A DNA stretch of 64,000 bases, from contig CM076148.1 in the NCBI GenBank assembly GCA_038025085.1, forward strand, positions 15,764,501-15,828,500, in the 5' to 3' direction. A model generated the notes under the pieces. That model saw nothing but the letters and a program-made list of their open reading frames with translations. It did no database searches and was not told the DNA's origin. This stretch comes from Tetragonia tetragonoides. Taxonomy: Eukaryota > Streptophyta > Magnoliopsida > Caryophyllales > Aizoaceae. Within the stretch, counting starts at the first letter, position 1. Every line of letters begins with the position of its first letter. The position numbers were made by a program, and so were the translations under genes. Below are positions 1-10,396 of this stretch, piece by piece.

Positions 1-211
1 TGCACAATATTTGTTTTAACCTTGTTCTTACAGCCATTTCTCACTTTTCGTGTGCCTCTTTTATTCGAAAATCAACGGTTTCTACTTAAAACACAACACG
101 TCTCCCGAAATCTTTTATACTAGTGTTTTCTGATTCTAAACAACGTTTTAAATAAGGGTACATAAAAATTAAAAAAATAAAAAAAATTCTAAAAAATAAA
201 GATTTAGAAGA
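1..211 (-). other. partial intergenic spacer at left edge
   Basis: Base 1 lies about 11 bp upstream of an off-window 5S gene to the left. The stretch holds that gene's TATA-like region, the conserved spacer middle, and the T-rich (minus strand) terminator tract of copy 1. No other gene is visible. Confidence 0.9.
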
Positions 212-329
212 GGGTGCAACACGAGGACTTCCGAGGAGGTCACCCATCCTAGTACTACTCTCGCCCAAGCACGCTTAACTGCGGAGTTCTGATGGGATCC
301 GGTGCATTAGTGCTGGTATGATCGCACCC
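212..329 (-). rRNA. 5S rRNA gene, copy 1
   Basis: Full-length 118-nt 5S gene, component of the large ribosomal subunit, transcribed leftward by Pol III. Boxes A and IE are intact. The only change from the reference copy is G97C at the edge of box C, shared with copy 8 (2381 bp away). Confidence 0.97.
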
Positions 330-549
330 ATCAATCTATTGCACAATATTTGTTTTAACCTTGTTCTTACAGCCATTTCTCACTTTTTGTGTGTCTCTTT
401 TATTCGAAAATCAACGGTTTCTACTTAAAACACAACACGTCTCCCGAAATCTTTTATACTAGTGTATTCTGATTCTAAACAGCGTTTTAAATAAGGCTAC
501 ATAAAAATTAAAAAAATAAAAAAATTCTAAAAAATGAAGATTTAAAAGA

Positions 550-667
550 GGGTGCAACACGAGGACTTCCCAGGAGGTCACCCATCCTAGTACTGCTCTC
601 GCCCAAGCACGTTTAGCTGCGGAGTTCTGATGGGATCCGGTGCATTAGTGCTGGTATGATCGCACCC
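550..667 (-). rRNA. 5S rRNA gene, copy 2
   Basis: Full length. Changes T73C, G56A and T52C; the last two fall in box A and are shared with copy 9, the partner at 2381 bp. Confidence 0.97.
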
Positions 668-891
668 ATCAATCTATTGCACAATATTTGATTTAACCTT
701 GTTCTTACAGCCATTTCTCACTTTTCGTGTGTCTCTTTTATGCGAAAATCAACGGTTTCTACTTAAAACACAACACGTCTCCCGAAATCTTTTATACTAG
801 TGTATTCTGATTCTAAACAGCGTTTTAAATAAGGCTAAATAAAAATTAAAAAAAAAAAAAAAAAAATTCTAAAAAATGAAGATTTAAAAGA

Positions 892-1009
892 GGGTGCAAC
901 ACGAGGACTTCCCAGGAGGTCACCCATCCTAGTACTACTCTCGCCCAAGCACGCTTAACTGCAAAGTTCTGATAGGATCCGGTGCATTAGTGCTGGTATG
1001 ATCGCACCC
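892..1009 (-). rRNA. 5S rRNA gene, copy 3
   Basis: Full length. Changes C47T, C46T and C36T. The left flank has an unusually pure A run (about 849-866). Confidence 0.97.
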
Positions 1010-1231
1010 ATCAATCCATTGCACAATATTTGTTTTAACCTTGTTCTTACAGCCATTTCTAACTTTTCGTGTGTCTCTTTTATTCGAAAATCAACGGTTT
1101 CCACTTAAAACACAACACGTCTCCCGAAATCTTTTATACTAGTGTATTCTGATTCTAAACAGCGTTTTAAATAAGGCTAAATAAAAATTAAAAAAATAAA
1201 AAAAAATTCTAAAAAATGAAGATTTAAAAGA

Positions 1232-1349
1232 GGGTGCAACACGAGGACTTCCCAGGAGGTCACCCATCCTAGTACTACTCTCGCCGAAGCACGCTTAACT
1301 GCGGAGTTCTGATGGGATCCGGTGCATTAGTGCTGCTTTGATCGCACCC
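1232..1349 (-). rRNA. 5S rRNA gene, copy 4
   Basis: Full length. G64C at the end of box A, and C14G with T12A near the 5' end. Confidence 0.97.
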
Positions 1350-1570
1350 ATCAATCTATTGCACAATATTTGTTTTAACCTTGTTCTTACAGCCATTTCT
1401 CATTTTTCTTTTTTCTCTTTTATTCGAAAATCAACGGTTTCTACTTAAAACACAACACGTCTCCCGAAATCTTTTATACGAGTGTTTTCTGATTCTAAAC
1501 AAAGTTTTAAATAAGGGTACATAAAAATTAAAAAAATATAAAAAATTCTAAAAAATGAAGATTTAAAAGA

Positions 1571-1688
1571 GGGTGCAACACGAGGACTTCCCAGGAGGTC
1601 ACCCATCCTAGTACTACTCTCGCCCAAGCACGCTTAACTGCGGTGTTCTGATGGGATCCAGTGCATTAGTGCTGGTATGATCGCACCC
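1571..1688 (-). rRNA. 5S rRNA gene, copy 5
   Basis: Full length. T45A and C29T; control boxes unchanged. Confidence 0.97.
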
Positions 1689-1913
1689 ATCAATCTATTG
1701 CACAATATTTGTTTTAACCTTCTTCTTACAGCCATTTCTCACTTTTCGTGTGTCTCTTTTATTCGAAAATCAACGGTTTCTACTTAAAACACAACACGTC
1801 TCCCGAAATCTTTTATACTAGTGTTTTCTGATTCTAAACAACGTTTTAAATAAGGGTACATAAAAATAAAAATTTAATAAAATAAAAATTTAAAAAAATG
1901 AAGATTTAAAAAG

Positions 1914-2031
1914 GGATGCAACACGAGGACTCCCCAGAAGGTCACCCATCCTAGTACTACTCTCGCCCAAGCACGCTTAACTGCGGAGTTCTGATGGGAT
2001 CCGGTGAATTAGTGCTAGTATGATCGCACCC
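1914..2031 (-). rRNA. 5S rRNA gene, copy 6
   Basis: Full length, first of the GCATCC-ending type (C116T, a G-U pair with G3, plus an extra 3' C). Also A100G, C94T, G25T and C15T. Its 3' flank has the longer A/T tract typical of this type. Confidence 0.96.
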
Positions 2032-2253
2032 ATCAATCTATTGCACAATATTTGTTTTAACCTTGTTCTTACAGGCATTTCTCACTTTTCGTGTGTCTCT
2101 TTTATTCAAAAATCAACGGTTTCTACTTAAAACACAACACGTCTCCCGAAATCTTTTATACTAGTGTATTCTGATTCTAAACAGCGTTTTAAATAAGGCT
2201 ACAGAAAAATTAAAAAAATAAAAAAAAATTCTAAAAAATGAAGATTTAAAAGA

Positions 2254-2371
2254 GGGTGCAACACGAGGACTTCCCAGGAGGTCACCCATCCTAGTACTAC
2301 TCTCGCCCAAGCACGCTTAACTGCGGAGTTCTGATGGGATCCGGTGCATTACTGCTGGTATGATCGCACCC
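2254..2371 (-). rRNA. 5S rRNA gene, copy 7
   Basis: Full length. Single change C20G. Confidence 0.97.
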
Positions 2372-2592
2372 ATCAATCTATTGCACAATATTTGTTTTAA
2401 CCTTGTTCTTACAGCCATTTCTCACTTTTCGTGTGCCTCTTTTATTCGAAAATCAACGGTTTCTACTTAAAACACAACACGTCTCCCGAAATCTTTTATA
2501 CTAGTGTTTTCTGATTCTAAACAACGTTTTAAATAAGGGTACATAAAAATTAAAAAAATAAAAAAAATTCTAAAAAATAAAGATTTAAAAGA

Positions 2593-2710
2593 GGGTGCAA
2601 CACGAGGACTTCCGAGGAGGTCACCCATCCTAGTACTACTCTCGCCCAAGCACGCTTAACTGCGGAGTTCTGATGGGATCCGGTGCATTAGTGCTGGTAT
2701 GATCGCACCC
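2593..2710 (-). rRNA. 5S rRNA gene, copy 8
   Basis: Full length. Single change G97C; near-duplicate of copy 1, including flanking spacer marks. Confidence 0.97.
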
Positions 2711-2930
2711 ATCAATCTATTGCACAATATTTGTTTTAACCTTGTTCTTACAGCCATTTCTCACTTTTCGTGTGTCTCTTTTATTCGAAAATCAACGGTT
2801 TCTACTTAAAACACAACACGTCTCCCGAAATCTTTTATACTAGTGTATTCTGATTCTAAACAGCGTTTTAAATAAGGCTACATAAAAATTAAAAAAATAA
2901 AAAAATTCTAAAAAATGAAGATTTAAAAGA

Positions 2931-3048
2931 GGGTGCAACACGAGGACTTCCCAGGAGGTCACCCATCCTAGTACTACTCTCGCCCAAGCACGTTTAGCTG
3001 CGGAGTTCTAATGGGATCCGGTGCATTAATGCTGCTATGATCGCACCC
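2931..3048 (-). rRNA. 5S rRNA gene, copy 9
   Basis: Full length. G56A and T52C (box A), C39T, C20T and C14G. Confidence 0.96.
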
Positions 3049-3269
3049 ATCAATCTATTGCACAATATTTGTTTTAACCTTGTTGTTACAGCCATTTCTC
3101 ATTTTTCGTTTATCTCTTTTATTCGAAAATCAACGGTTTCTACTTAAAACACAACACGTCTCCCGAAATCTTTTATACTAGTGTTTTCTGATTCTAAACA
3201 ACGTTTTAAATAAGGGTACATAAAAAATAAAAAAATACAAAAAATTCTAAAAAATGAAGATTTAAAAGA

Positions 3270-3387
3270 GGGTGCAACACGAGGACTTCCCAGGAGGTCA
3301 CCCATCCTAGTACTACTCTCGCCCAAGCACGCTTAACTGCGGAGTTCTGATAGGATCCGGTGCATTAGTGCTGGTATGATCGCACCC
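3270..3387 (-). rRNA. 5S rRNA gene, copy 10
   Basis: Full length. Single change C36T. Confidence 0.97.
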
Positions 3388-3607
3388 ATCAATCCATTGC
3401 ACAATATTTGATTTAACCTTGTTCTTACAGCCATTTCTCACTTTTCGTGTGTCTCTTTTATTCGAAAATCAACGGTTTCTACTTAAAACACAACACGTCT
3501 CCCGAAATCTTTTATATTAGTGTTTTCTGATTCTAAACAACGTTTTAAATAAGGGTACATAAAAATAAAAAAAATAAAAAAATTCTTAAAAATGAAGATT
3601 TAAAAGA

Positions 3608-3725
3608 GGGTGCAACACGAGGACTTCCCAGGAGGTCACCCATCCTGGTACTACTCTCGCCCAAGCACGCTTAATTGCGGAGTTCTGATGGGATCCGGTG
3701 CATTAGTGCTGGTATGATCGCACCC
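3608..3725 (-). rRNA. 5S rRNA gene, copy 11
   Basis: Full length. T79C beside box C and G51A in box A. Confidence 0.97.
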
Positions 3726-3946
3726 ATCAATCTATTGCACAATATTTGTTTTAACCTTGTTCTTACAGCCATTTCTCACTTTTCGTGTGTCTCTTTTATT
3801 CGAAAATCAACGGTTTCTACTTAAAACACAACACGTCTCCCGAAATCTTTTATACTAGTGTATGCTAATTCTAAACAGTGTTTTAAATAAGGCTACATAA
3901 AAATTAAAAAAATAAAAAAAATTCTAAAAAATGAAGATTTAAAAGA

Positions 3947-4064
3947 GGGTGCAACACGAGGACTTCCCAGGAGGTCACCCATCCTAGTACTACTCTCGCC
4001 CAAGCACGCTTAGCTGCGGAGTTCTAATGGGATCCGGTGCATTAGTGCTGCTATGATCGCACCC
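3947..4064 (-). rRNA. 5S rRNA gene, copy 12
   Basis: Full length. T52C (box A), C39T and C14G. Confidence 0.97.
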
Positions 4065-4285
4065 ATCAATCTATTGCACAATATTTGTTTTAACCTTGTT
4101 GTTACAGCCATTTCTCATTTTTCGTTTGTCTCTTTTATTCGAAAATCAACGGTTTCTACTTAAAACACAACACGTCTCCCGAAATCTTTTATACTAGTGT
4201 TTTCTGATTCTAAACAACGTTTTAAATAAGGGTACATAAAAAATAAAAAAATAAAAAAAATTCTAAAAAATGAAGATTTAAAAGA

Positions 4286-4403
4286 GGGTGCAACACGAGG
4301 ACTTCCCAGGAGGTCACCCATCCTAGTACTACTCTCGCCCAAGCACGCTTAACTGCGGAGTTCTGATGGGATCCGGTGCATTAGTGCTGGTATGATCGCA
4401 CCC
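4286..4403 (-). rRNA. 5S rRNA gene, copy 13
   Basis: Identical to the reference copy over all 118 nt. Confidence 0.98.
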
Positions 4404-4624
4404 ATCAATCTATTGCACAATATTTGTTTTAACCTTGTTCTTACAGCCATTTCTCACTTTTCGTATGTCTCTTTTATTCGAAAATCAACGTTTTCTACTT
4501 AAAACACAACACGTCTCCCGAAATCTTTTATATTAGTGTTTTCTGATTCTAAACAACGTTTTAAATAAGGGTACATAAAAATTAAAAAAATAAAAAAAAT
4601 TCTGAAAAATGAAGATTTAAAAGA

Positions 4625-4737
4625 GGGTGCAACACGAGGACTTCCCAGGAGGTCACCCATCCTGGTACTACTGTCGCCCAAGCACGCTTAACTGCGGAGT
4701 TCTGATGAGATAAATAAGTGCTGGTATGATCGCACCC
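4625..4737 (-). pseudogene. 5S rRNA copy 14, damaged (5-nt deletion)
   Basis: 113 nt. Positions about 20-35 are rewritten: the usual GGATCC and GCAC stretch is replaced by an AT-rich tract and 5 nt are lost, which should disrupt the loop A and helix II region. Also T79C and G70C. Probably a pseudogene. Confidence 0.85.
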
Positions 4738-4958
4738 ATCAATCTATTGCACAATATTTGTTTTAACCTTGTTCTTACAGCCATTTCTAACTTTTCGTGT
4801 GTCTCTTTTATTCGAAAATCAACGGTTTCTACTTAAAACACAAGACGTCTCCCGAAATCTTTTATACTAGTGTATTCTGATTCTAAACAGCGTTTTAAAT
4901 AAGGCTACTTAAAAATTAAAAAAATAAAAAAAATTCTAAAAAATGAAGATTTAAAAGA

Positions 4959-5076
4959 GGGTGCAACACGAGGACTTCCCAGGAGGTCACCCATCCTGGT
5001 ACTACTCTCGCCCAAGCGCGCTTAACTGCGGAGTTCTGATGGGATCCGGTGCATTAGTGCTGGTATGATCGCACCC
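4959..5076 (-). rRNA. 5S rRNA gene, copy 15
   Basis: Full length. T79C, and T59C in box A. Confidence 0.97.
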
Positions 5077-5298
5077 ATCAATCTATTGCACAATATTTGT
5101 TTTAACCTTGTTCTTACAGCCATTTCTAACTTTTCGTGTGTCTCTTTTATTCGAAAATCAACGGTTTCTTCTTAAAACACAACACGTCTCCCGAAATCTG
5201 TTATACTAGTGTATTCTGATTCTAAATAGCGTTTTAAATAAGGCTACTTAAAAATTAAAAAAATAAAAAAAAATTCTAAAAAATGAAGATTTAAAAGA

Positions 5299-5416
5299 GG
5301 GTGCAACACGAGGACTTCCCAAGAGGTCACCCATCCTAGTACTACTCTCGCCCAAGCACGCTTAACTGCGGAGTTCTGATGGGATCCGGTGCATTAGTGC
5401 TGGTATGATCGCACCC
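5299..5416 (-). rRNA. 5S rRNA gene, copy 16
   Basis: Full length. Single change C95T in box C. Confidence 0.97.
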
Positions 5417-5638
5417 ATCAATCTATTGCACAATATTTGATTTAACCTTGTTCTTACAGCCATTTCTCACTTTTCGTGTGTCTCTTTTATTCGAAAATCA
5501 ACGGTTTCTACTTAAAACACAACACGTCTCCCGAAATCTTTTATAATAGTGTATTCTGATTCTAAACAGCGTTTTAAATAAGGCTACATAAAATTAAAAA
5601 AATAAAAAAAAATTCTAAAAAATGAAGATTTAAAAAGA

Positions 5639-5756
5639 GGGTGCAACACGAGGACTTCCCAGGAGGTCACCCATCCTAGTACTACTCTCGCCCAAGCACG
5701 CTTAACTACGGAGTTCTGATGGGATCCGGTGCATTAGTGCTGCTTTGATCGCACCC
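5639..5756 (-). rRNA. 5S rRNA gene, copy 17
   Basis: Full length. C49T just before box A, C14G and T12A. The upstream spacer has small deletions (unit 336 bp). Confidence 0.97.
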
Positions 5757-5974
5757 ATCAATCTATTGCACAATATTTGTTTTAACCTTGTTCTTACAAC
5801 CATTTCTCTTTTTCGTTGTCTCTTTTATTCGAAAATCAACGGTTTCTACTTAAAACACAACACGTCTCCCGAAATCTTTTATACTAGTGTTTTCTGATTC
5901 TAAACAACGTTTTAAATAAGGCTACATAAAAATTAAAAAAATAAAAAAATTCTAAAAAATGAAGATTTAAAAGA

Positions 5975-6092
5975 GGGTGCAACACGAGGACTTCCCAGGA
6001 GGTCACCCATCCTAGTACTACTCTCGCCCAAGCACGCTTAACTGCGGAGTTCTGATGGGATCCGGTGCATTAGTGCTGGTATGATCGCACCC
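5975..6092 (-). rRNA. 5S rRNA gene, copy 18
   Basis: Identical to the reference copy. Confidence 0.98.
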
Positions 6093-6317
6093 ATCAATCT
6101 ATTGCACAATATTTGTTTTAACCTTGTTCTTACAGCCATTTCTCACTTTTCGTGTGTCTCTTTTAGTCGAAAATCAACGGTTTCTACTTAAAACACAACA
6201 CGTTTCCCGAAATCTTTTATACTAGTGTTTTCTGATTCTAAACAACGTTTTAAATAAGGGTACATAAAAATAAAAATTTAATAAAATAAAAATTTTAAAA
6301 AATGAAGATTCAGAAAG

Positions 6318-6435
6318 GGATGCAACACGAGGACTTCCCAGAAGGTCACCAATCCTAGTACTACTCTCGCCCAAGCACGCTTAACTGCGGAGTTCTGATG
6401 GGATCCGGTGCATTAGTGCTGGTATGATCGCACCC
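6318..6435 (-). rRNA. 5S rRNA gene, copy 19
   Basis: Full length, GCATCC-ending type: C116T, with C94T and G85T in box C. The flanking A-tract differs (CAGAAAG). Confidence 0.97.
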
Positions 6436-6656
6436 ATCAATCTATTGAACAATATTTGTTTTAACCTTGTTCTTACAGCCATTTCTCACTTTTCGTGTGT
6501 CTCTTTTATTCGAAAATCAACGGTTTCTACTTAAAACACAACACGTCTCCCGAAATCTTTTATACTAGTGTATTCTGATTCTAAACAGCGTTTTAAATAA
6601 GGCTACATAAAAATTAAAAAAATAAAAAAAATTCTAAAAAATGAAGATTTAAAAGA

Positions 6657-6774
6657 GGGTGCAACACGAGGACTTCCCAGGAGGTCACCCATCTCAGTAC
6701 TACTCTCGCCCAAGCGCGCTTAACTGCGGAGTTCTGATGGGATCCGGTGCATTAGTGCTGGTATGATCGCACCC
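6657..6774 (-). rRNA. 5S rRNA gene, copy 20
   Basis: Full length. G81A with A80G (adjacent swap at the start of box C) and T59C. Confidence 0.96.
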
Positions 6775-6995
6775 ATCAATCTATTGCACAATATTTGTTT
6801 TAACCTTGTTCTTACAGCCATTTCTCACTTTTCGTGTGTCTCTTTTATTCGAAAATCAACGGTTTCTACTTAAAACACAACACGTCTCCCGAAATCTTTT
6901 ATACTAGTGTTTTCTGATTCTAAACAACGTTTTAAATAAGGGTACATAAAAATTAAAAAAATAAAAAAAATTCTAAAAAATGAAGATTTAAAAGA

Positions 6996-7113
6996 GGGTG
7001 CAACACGAGGACTTCCCAGGAGGTCACCCATCCTAGTACTACTCTCGCCCAAGCACGCTAAACTGCGGAGTTCTGATGGGATCCGGTGCATTAGTGCTGG
7101 TATGATCGCACCC
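6996..7113 (-). rRNA. 5S rRNA gene, copy 21
   Basis: Full length. Single change A54T in box A. Confidence 0.97.
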
Positions 7114-7334
7114 ATCAATCTATTGCACAATATTTGTTTTAACCTTGTTCTTACAGCCATTTCTCACTTTTCGTGTGTCTCTTTTATTCGAAAATCAACG
7201 GTTTCTACTTAAAACACAACACGTCTCCCGAAATCTTTTATACTAGTGTATTCTGATTCTAAACAGCGTTTTAAATAAGGCTACATAAAAATTTAAAAAA
7301 TAAAAAAAATTCTAAAAAATGAAGATTTAAAAGA

Positions 7335-7452
7335 GGGTGCAACACGAGGACTTCCCAGGAGGTCATCCATCCTAGTACTACTCTCGCCCAAGCACGCTTA
7401 ACTGCGGAGTTCTGATGGGATCCGGTGCATTAGTGCTGGTATGATCGCACCC
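7335..7452 (-). rRNA. 5S rRNA gene, copy 22
   Basis: Full length. Single change G87A in box C. Confidence 0.97.
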
Positions 7453-7677
7453 ATCAATCTATTGCACAATATTTGTTTTAACCTTGTTCTTACAGCCATT
7501 TCTCACTTTTCGTGTGTCTCTTTTATTCGAAAATCAACGGTTTCTACTTAAAACACAACACGTCTCCCGAAATCTTTTATACTAGTGTTTTCTGATTCTA
7601 AACAACGTTTTAAATAAGGGTACATAAAAATAAAAATTTAATAAAATAAAAATTTAAAAAAATGAAGATTTAAAAAG

Positions 7678-7795
7678 GGATGCAACACGAGGACTTCCCA
7701 GAAGGTCACCAATCCTAGTACTACTCTCGCCCAAGCACGCTTAACTGCGGAGTTCTGATGGGATCCGGTGCATTAGTGCTGGTATGATCGCACCC
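7678..7795 (-). rRNA. 5S rRNA gene, copy 23
   Basis: Full length. C116T, C94T and G85T, the same gene haplotype as copy 19. Confidence 0.97.
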
Positions 7796-8016
7796 ATCAA
7801 TCTATTGCACAATATTTGTTTTAACCTTGTTCTTACAGCCATTTCTCACTTTTTGTGTGTCTCTTTTATTCGAAAATCAACGGTTTCTACTTAAAACACA
7901 ACACGTCTCCCGAAATCTTTTATACTAGTGTATTCTGATTCTAAACAGCGTTTTAAATAAGGCTACATAAAAATTAAAAAAATAAAAAAAATTCTAAATA
8001 ATGAAGATTTAAAAGA

Positions 8017-8134
8017 GGGTGCAACACGAGGACTTCCCAGGAGGTCACCCATCCTAGTACTACTCTCGCCCAAGCACGCTTAACTGCGGAGTTCTGATGG
8101 GATCCGGTGCATTAGTCCTGGTATGATCGCACCC
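8017..8134 (-). rRNA. 5S rRNA gene, copy 24
   Basis: Full length. Single change C18G. Confidence 0.97.
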
Positions 8135-8359
8135 ATCAATTTATTGCACAATATTTGTTTTAACCTTGTTCTTACAGCCATATCTCACTTTTCGTGTGTC
8201 TCTTTTATTCGAAAATCAACGGTTTCTACTTAAAACACAACACGTCTCCCAAAATCTTTTATACTAGTGTTTTCTGATTTTAAACAACGTTTTAAATAAG
8301 GGTACATAAAAATAAAAATTTAATAAAATAAAAATTTAAAAAAATGAAGATTTAAAAAG

Positions 8360-8477
8360 GGATGCAATACGAGGACTTCCCAGAAGGTCACCCATCCTAG
8401 TACTACTCTCGCCCAAGCACGCTTGACTGCGGAGTTCTGATGGGATCCGGTGCATTAGTGCTAGTATGATCGCACCC
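8360..8477 (-). rRNA. 5S rRNA gene, copy 25
   Basis: Full length. C116T, G110A, C94T, T53C and C15T. Paired with copy 27 at 681 bp. Confidence 0.96.
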
Positions 8478-8697
8478 ATCAATCTATTGCACAATATTTG
8501 TTTTAACCTTGTTCTTACAGCCATTTCTCACTTTTCGTGTGTCTCTTTTATTCGAAAATCAACGGTTTCTACTTAAAACACAACACGTCTCCCGAAATCT
8601 TTTATACTAGTGTATTCTGATTCTAAACAGCGTTTTAAATAAGGCTACAGAAAAATTAAAAAAATAAAAAAATTCTAAAAAATGAAGATTTAAAAGA

Positions 8698-8815
8698 GGG
8701 TGCAACACGTGGACATCCCAGGAGGTCACCCATCCTAGTACTACTCTCGCCCAAGCACGCTTAACTGCGGAGTTCTGATGGGATCCGGTGCATTAGTGCT
8801 GGTATGATCGCACCC
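8698..8815 (-). rRNA. 5S rRNA gene, copy 26
   Basis: Full length. T106A and A101T in the 3' arm. Confidence 0.97.
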
Positions 8816-9040
8816 ATCAATCTATTGCACAATATTTGTTTTAACCTTGTTCTTACAGCCATTTCTCACTTTTCGTGTGTCTCTTTTATTCGAAAATCAA
8901 CGGTTTCTACTTAAAACACAACACGTCTCCCAAAATCTTTTATACTAGTGTTTTCTGATTCTAAACAACGTTTTAAATAAGTGTACATAAAAATAAAAAT
9001 TTAATAAAATAAAAATTTTAAAAAATGAAGATTTAAAAAG

Positions 9041-9158
9041 GGATGCAACACGAGGACTTCCCAGAAGGTCACCCATCCTAGTACTACTCTCGCCCAAGCA
9101 CGCTTGACTGCGGAGTTCTGATGGGATCCGGTGCATTAGTGCTAGTATGATCGCACCC
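9041..9158 (-). rRNA. 5S rRNA gene, copy 27
   Basis: Full length. C116T, C94T, T53C and C15T; sister of copy 25. Confidence 0.97.
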
Positions 9159-9364
9159 ACCAATCTATTGCACAATATTTGTTTTAACCTTGTTCTTACA
9201 GCCATTTCTCACTTTTCGTGTGTCTCTTTTATTCGAAAATCAACGGTTTCTACGTAAAACACAACACGTCTCCCGAAATCTTTTATACTAGTGTATTCTG
9301 ATTCTAAACAGCGTTTTAAATAAGGCTACAGAAAAATTAAAAAAATAAAAAAAATTCTAAAAAA

Positions 9365-9379
9365 TGAAGATTTAAAAGA
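9365..9379 (-). terminator. Pol III oligo-T terminator of the reference copy
   Basis: The transcribed strand reads CTTTTAAATC right after the gene, followed by longer T runs from 9364 leftward that could act as back-up terminators. Every copy has an equivalent run of four or more T within about 8 nt of the 3' end. Confidence 0.8.
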
Positions 9380-9400
9380 GGGTGCAACACGAGGACTTCC

Positions 9401-9418
9401 CAGGAGGTCACCCATCCT
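9401..9418 (-). promoter_or_regulatory. internal box C of the reference copy
   Basis: RNA positions 80-97, reading AGGATGGGTGACCTCCTG. In the 5S family this is the main TFIIIA contact within the internal control region. Recurrent variants in the array are G97C, C95T, C94T, G87A, G86A, G85T and G82A. Confidence 0.8.
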
Positions 9419-9425
9419 AGTACTA

Positions 9426-9431
9426 CTCTCG
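9426..9431 (-). promoter_or_regulatory. internal intermediate element of the reference copy
   Basis: RNA positions 67-72 (CGAGAG), between boxes A and C. Recurrent changes are C67T and G68A, both at the same CpG. Copies 53, 62 and 185 have small deletions in or beside it. Confidence 0.7.
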
Positions 9432-9433
9432 CC

Positions 9434-9448
9434 CAAGCACGCTTAACT
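9434..9448 (-). promoter_or_regulatory. internal box A of the reference copy
   Basis: RNA positions 50-64, AGTTAAGCGTGCTTG. This is the most variable part of the gene here: position 53 occurs as T, C, G or A, and G51A, T52C, A55C, C57T and G64A recur. Confidence 0.8.
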
Positions 9449-9497
9449 GCGGAGTTCTGATGGGATCCGGTGCATTAGTGCTGGTATGATCGCACCC

Positions 9498-9526
9498 ATC
9501 AATCTATTGCACAATATTTGTTTTAA
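9498..9526 (-). promoter_or_regulatory. upstream Pol III promoter of the reference copy
   Basis: Upstream of the start (9497) there is an AT-rich TATA-like stretch at about -29 to -16 (TTAAAACAAATATT on the minus strand) and a GC pair at -13/-12. These match the TATA-like and GC elements known for plant 5S genes, but -1 is T rather than the C seen in Arabidopsis. The arrangement recurs in most copies. About 33 copies have GG instead of GC at -13/-12. Confidence 0.7.
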
Positions 9527-9618
9527 CCTTGTTCTTACAGCCATTTCTCACTTTTCGTGTGTCTCTTTTATTCGAAAATCAACGGTTTCTACTTAAAACA
9601 CAACACGTCTCCCGAAAT

Positions 9619-9626
9619 CTTTTATA
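9619..9626 (-). promoter_or_regulatory. conserved TATAAAAG motif in the spacer
   Basis: A minus-strand TATAAAAG lies 122-129 bp upstream of the 5S start and recurs in nearly every spacer at the same place, with rare losses (for example TATAATAG on the minus strand at about 23530). It resembles a TATA box, but no transcript is shown. It may be simple repeat homogeneity. Confidence 0.35.
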
Positions 9627-9719
9627 CTAGTGTATTCTGATTCTAAACAGCGTTTTAAATAAGGCTACATAAAAATTAAAAAAATAAAAAAAAATTCTAA
9701 AAAATGAAGATTTAAAAGA

Positions 9720-9837
9720 GGGTGCAACACGAGGACTTCCCAGGAGGTCACCAATCCTAGTACTACTCTCGCCCAAGCACGCTTAACTGCGGAGTTCTGA
9801 TGGGATCCGGTGCATTAGTGCTGCTTTGTTCGCACGC
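9720..9837 (-). rRNA. 5S rRNA gene, copy 29
   Basis: Full length. G85T, C14G, T12A, T9A and G2C; the last breaks a helix I pair. Confidence 0.96.
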
Positions 9838-10058
9838 ATCATTCTATTGCACAATATTTGTTTTAACCTTGTTCTTACAGCCATTTCTCATTTTTCGTTT
9901 GTCTCTTTTATTCGAAAATCAACGGTTTCTACTTAAAACACAACACGTCTCCCGAAATCTTTGATACTAGTGTTTTCTGATTCTAAACAACGTTTTAAAT
10001 AAGGCTACATAAAAATTAAAAAAATAAAAAAAATTCTAAAAAATGAAGATTTAAAAGA

Positions 10059-10176
10059 GGGTGCAACACGAGGACTTCCCAGGAGGTCACCCATCCTAGT
10101 ACTACTCTCGCCCAAGCACGCTTAACTGCGGAGTTCTGATGGGATCCGGAGCATTAGTGCTGGTATGATCGCACCC
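10059..10176 (-). rRNA. 5S rRNA gene, copy 30
   Basis: Full length. Single change A27T. Confidence 0.97.
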
Positions 10177-10396
10177 ATCAATCTATTGCACAATATTTGT
10201 TTTAACCTTGTTCTTACAACCATTTCTCACTTTTCGTGTGTCTCTTTTATTCGAAAATCAACGGTTTCTACTTAAAACACAACACGTCTCCCGAAATCTT
10301 TTATACTAGTGTATTCTGATTCTAAACAGCGTTTTAAATAAGGCTACATAAAAATTAAAAAAATAAAAAAATTCTAAAAAATGAAGATTTAAAAGA

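Larger units (their letters stand above)
212..3048. repeat. two-unit block duplicated at 2381 bp
   Basis: Copies 1-2 and 8-9 share offset 2381, G97C, the G56A with T52C pair, and the rare spacer GTGTGCCTC. Confidence 0.85.
9380..9497 (-). rRNA. 5S rRNA gene, copy 28 (reference copy)
   Basis: Carries the majority base at every position and is used here as the numbering reference. The 5' end GGGTGC pairs with the 3' end GCACCC to form helix I. Box A (50-64), IE (67-72) and box C (80-97) are intact, with GC at -13/-12 and an oligo-T tract after the gene. Likely functional. Confidence 0.98.
9498..9719 (-). other. representative intergenic spacer
   Basis: A 222-bp spacer between copies 28 and 29. 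In transcription order from copy 29 it holds the T-tract terminator, GTAGCCTTATTTAAAACGCTG, a conserved block with TATAAAAG, TTTCGGGAGACGTGTTG and TTTTAAGTAGAAACCG, then the promoter region of copy 28. Spacer types differ mainly in the A/T tract next to the 3' end of the gene. Confidence 0.85.

Noticed and set aside
1861..1913. A-rich tracts as poly(A) tails of retrocopies
   Set aside because: They occur at the same place in every unit and are the Pol III T-run terminator on the transcribed strand.
6870..7160. Recurrent minus-strand reading frames of 60-96 codons with a conserved GESSTRMGDLLGSPRVAP core
   Set aside because: They translate the 5S gene itself and its spacer. The similarity follows from the repeat, and stops appear wherever single-base changes occur. 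No protein family match is recognisable.
9619..9626. TATAAAAG as a true Pol II promoter of a spacer gene
   Set aside because: No reading frame or RNA gene follows it before the 5S gene, so it is kept only as a motif to check.
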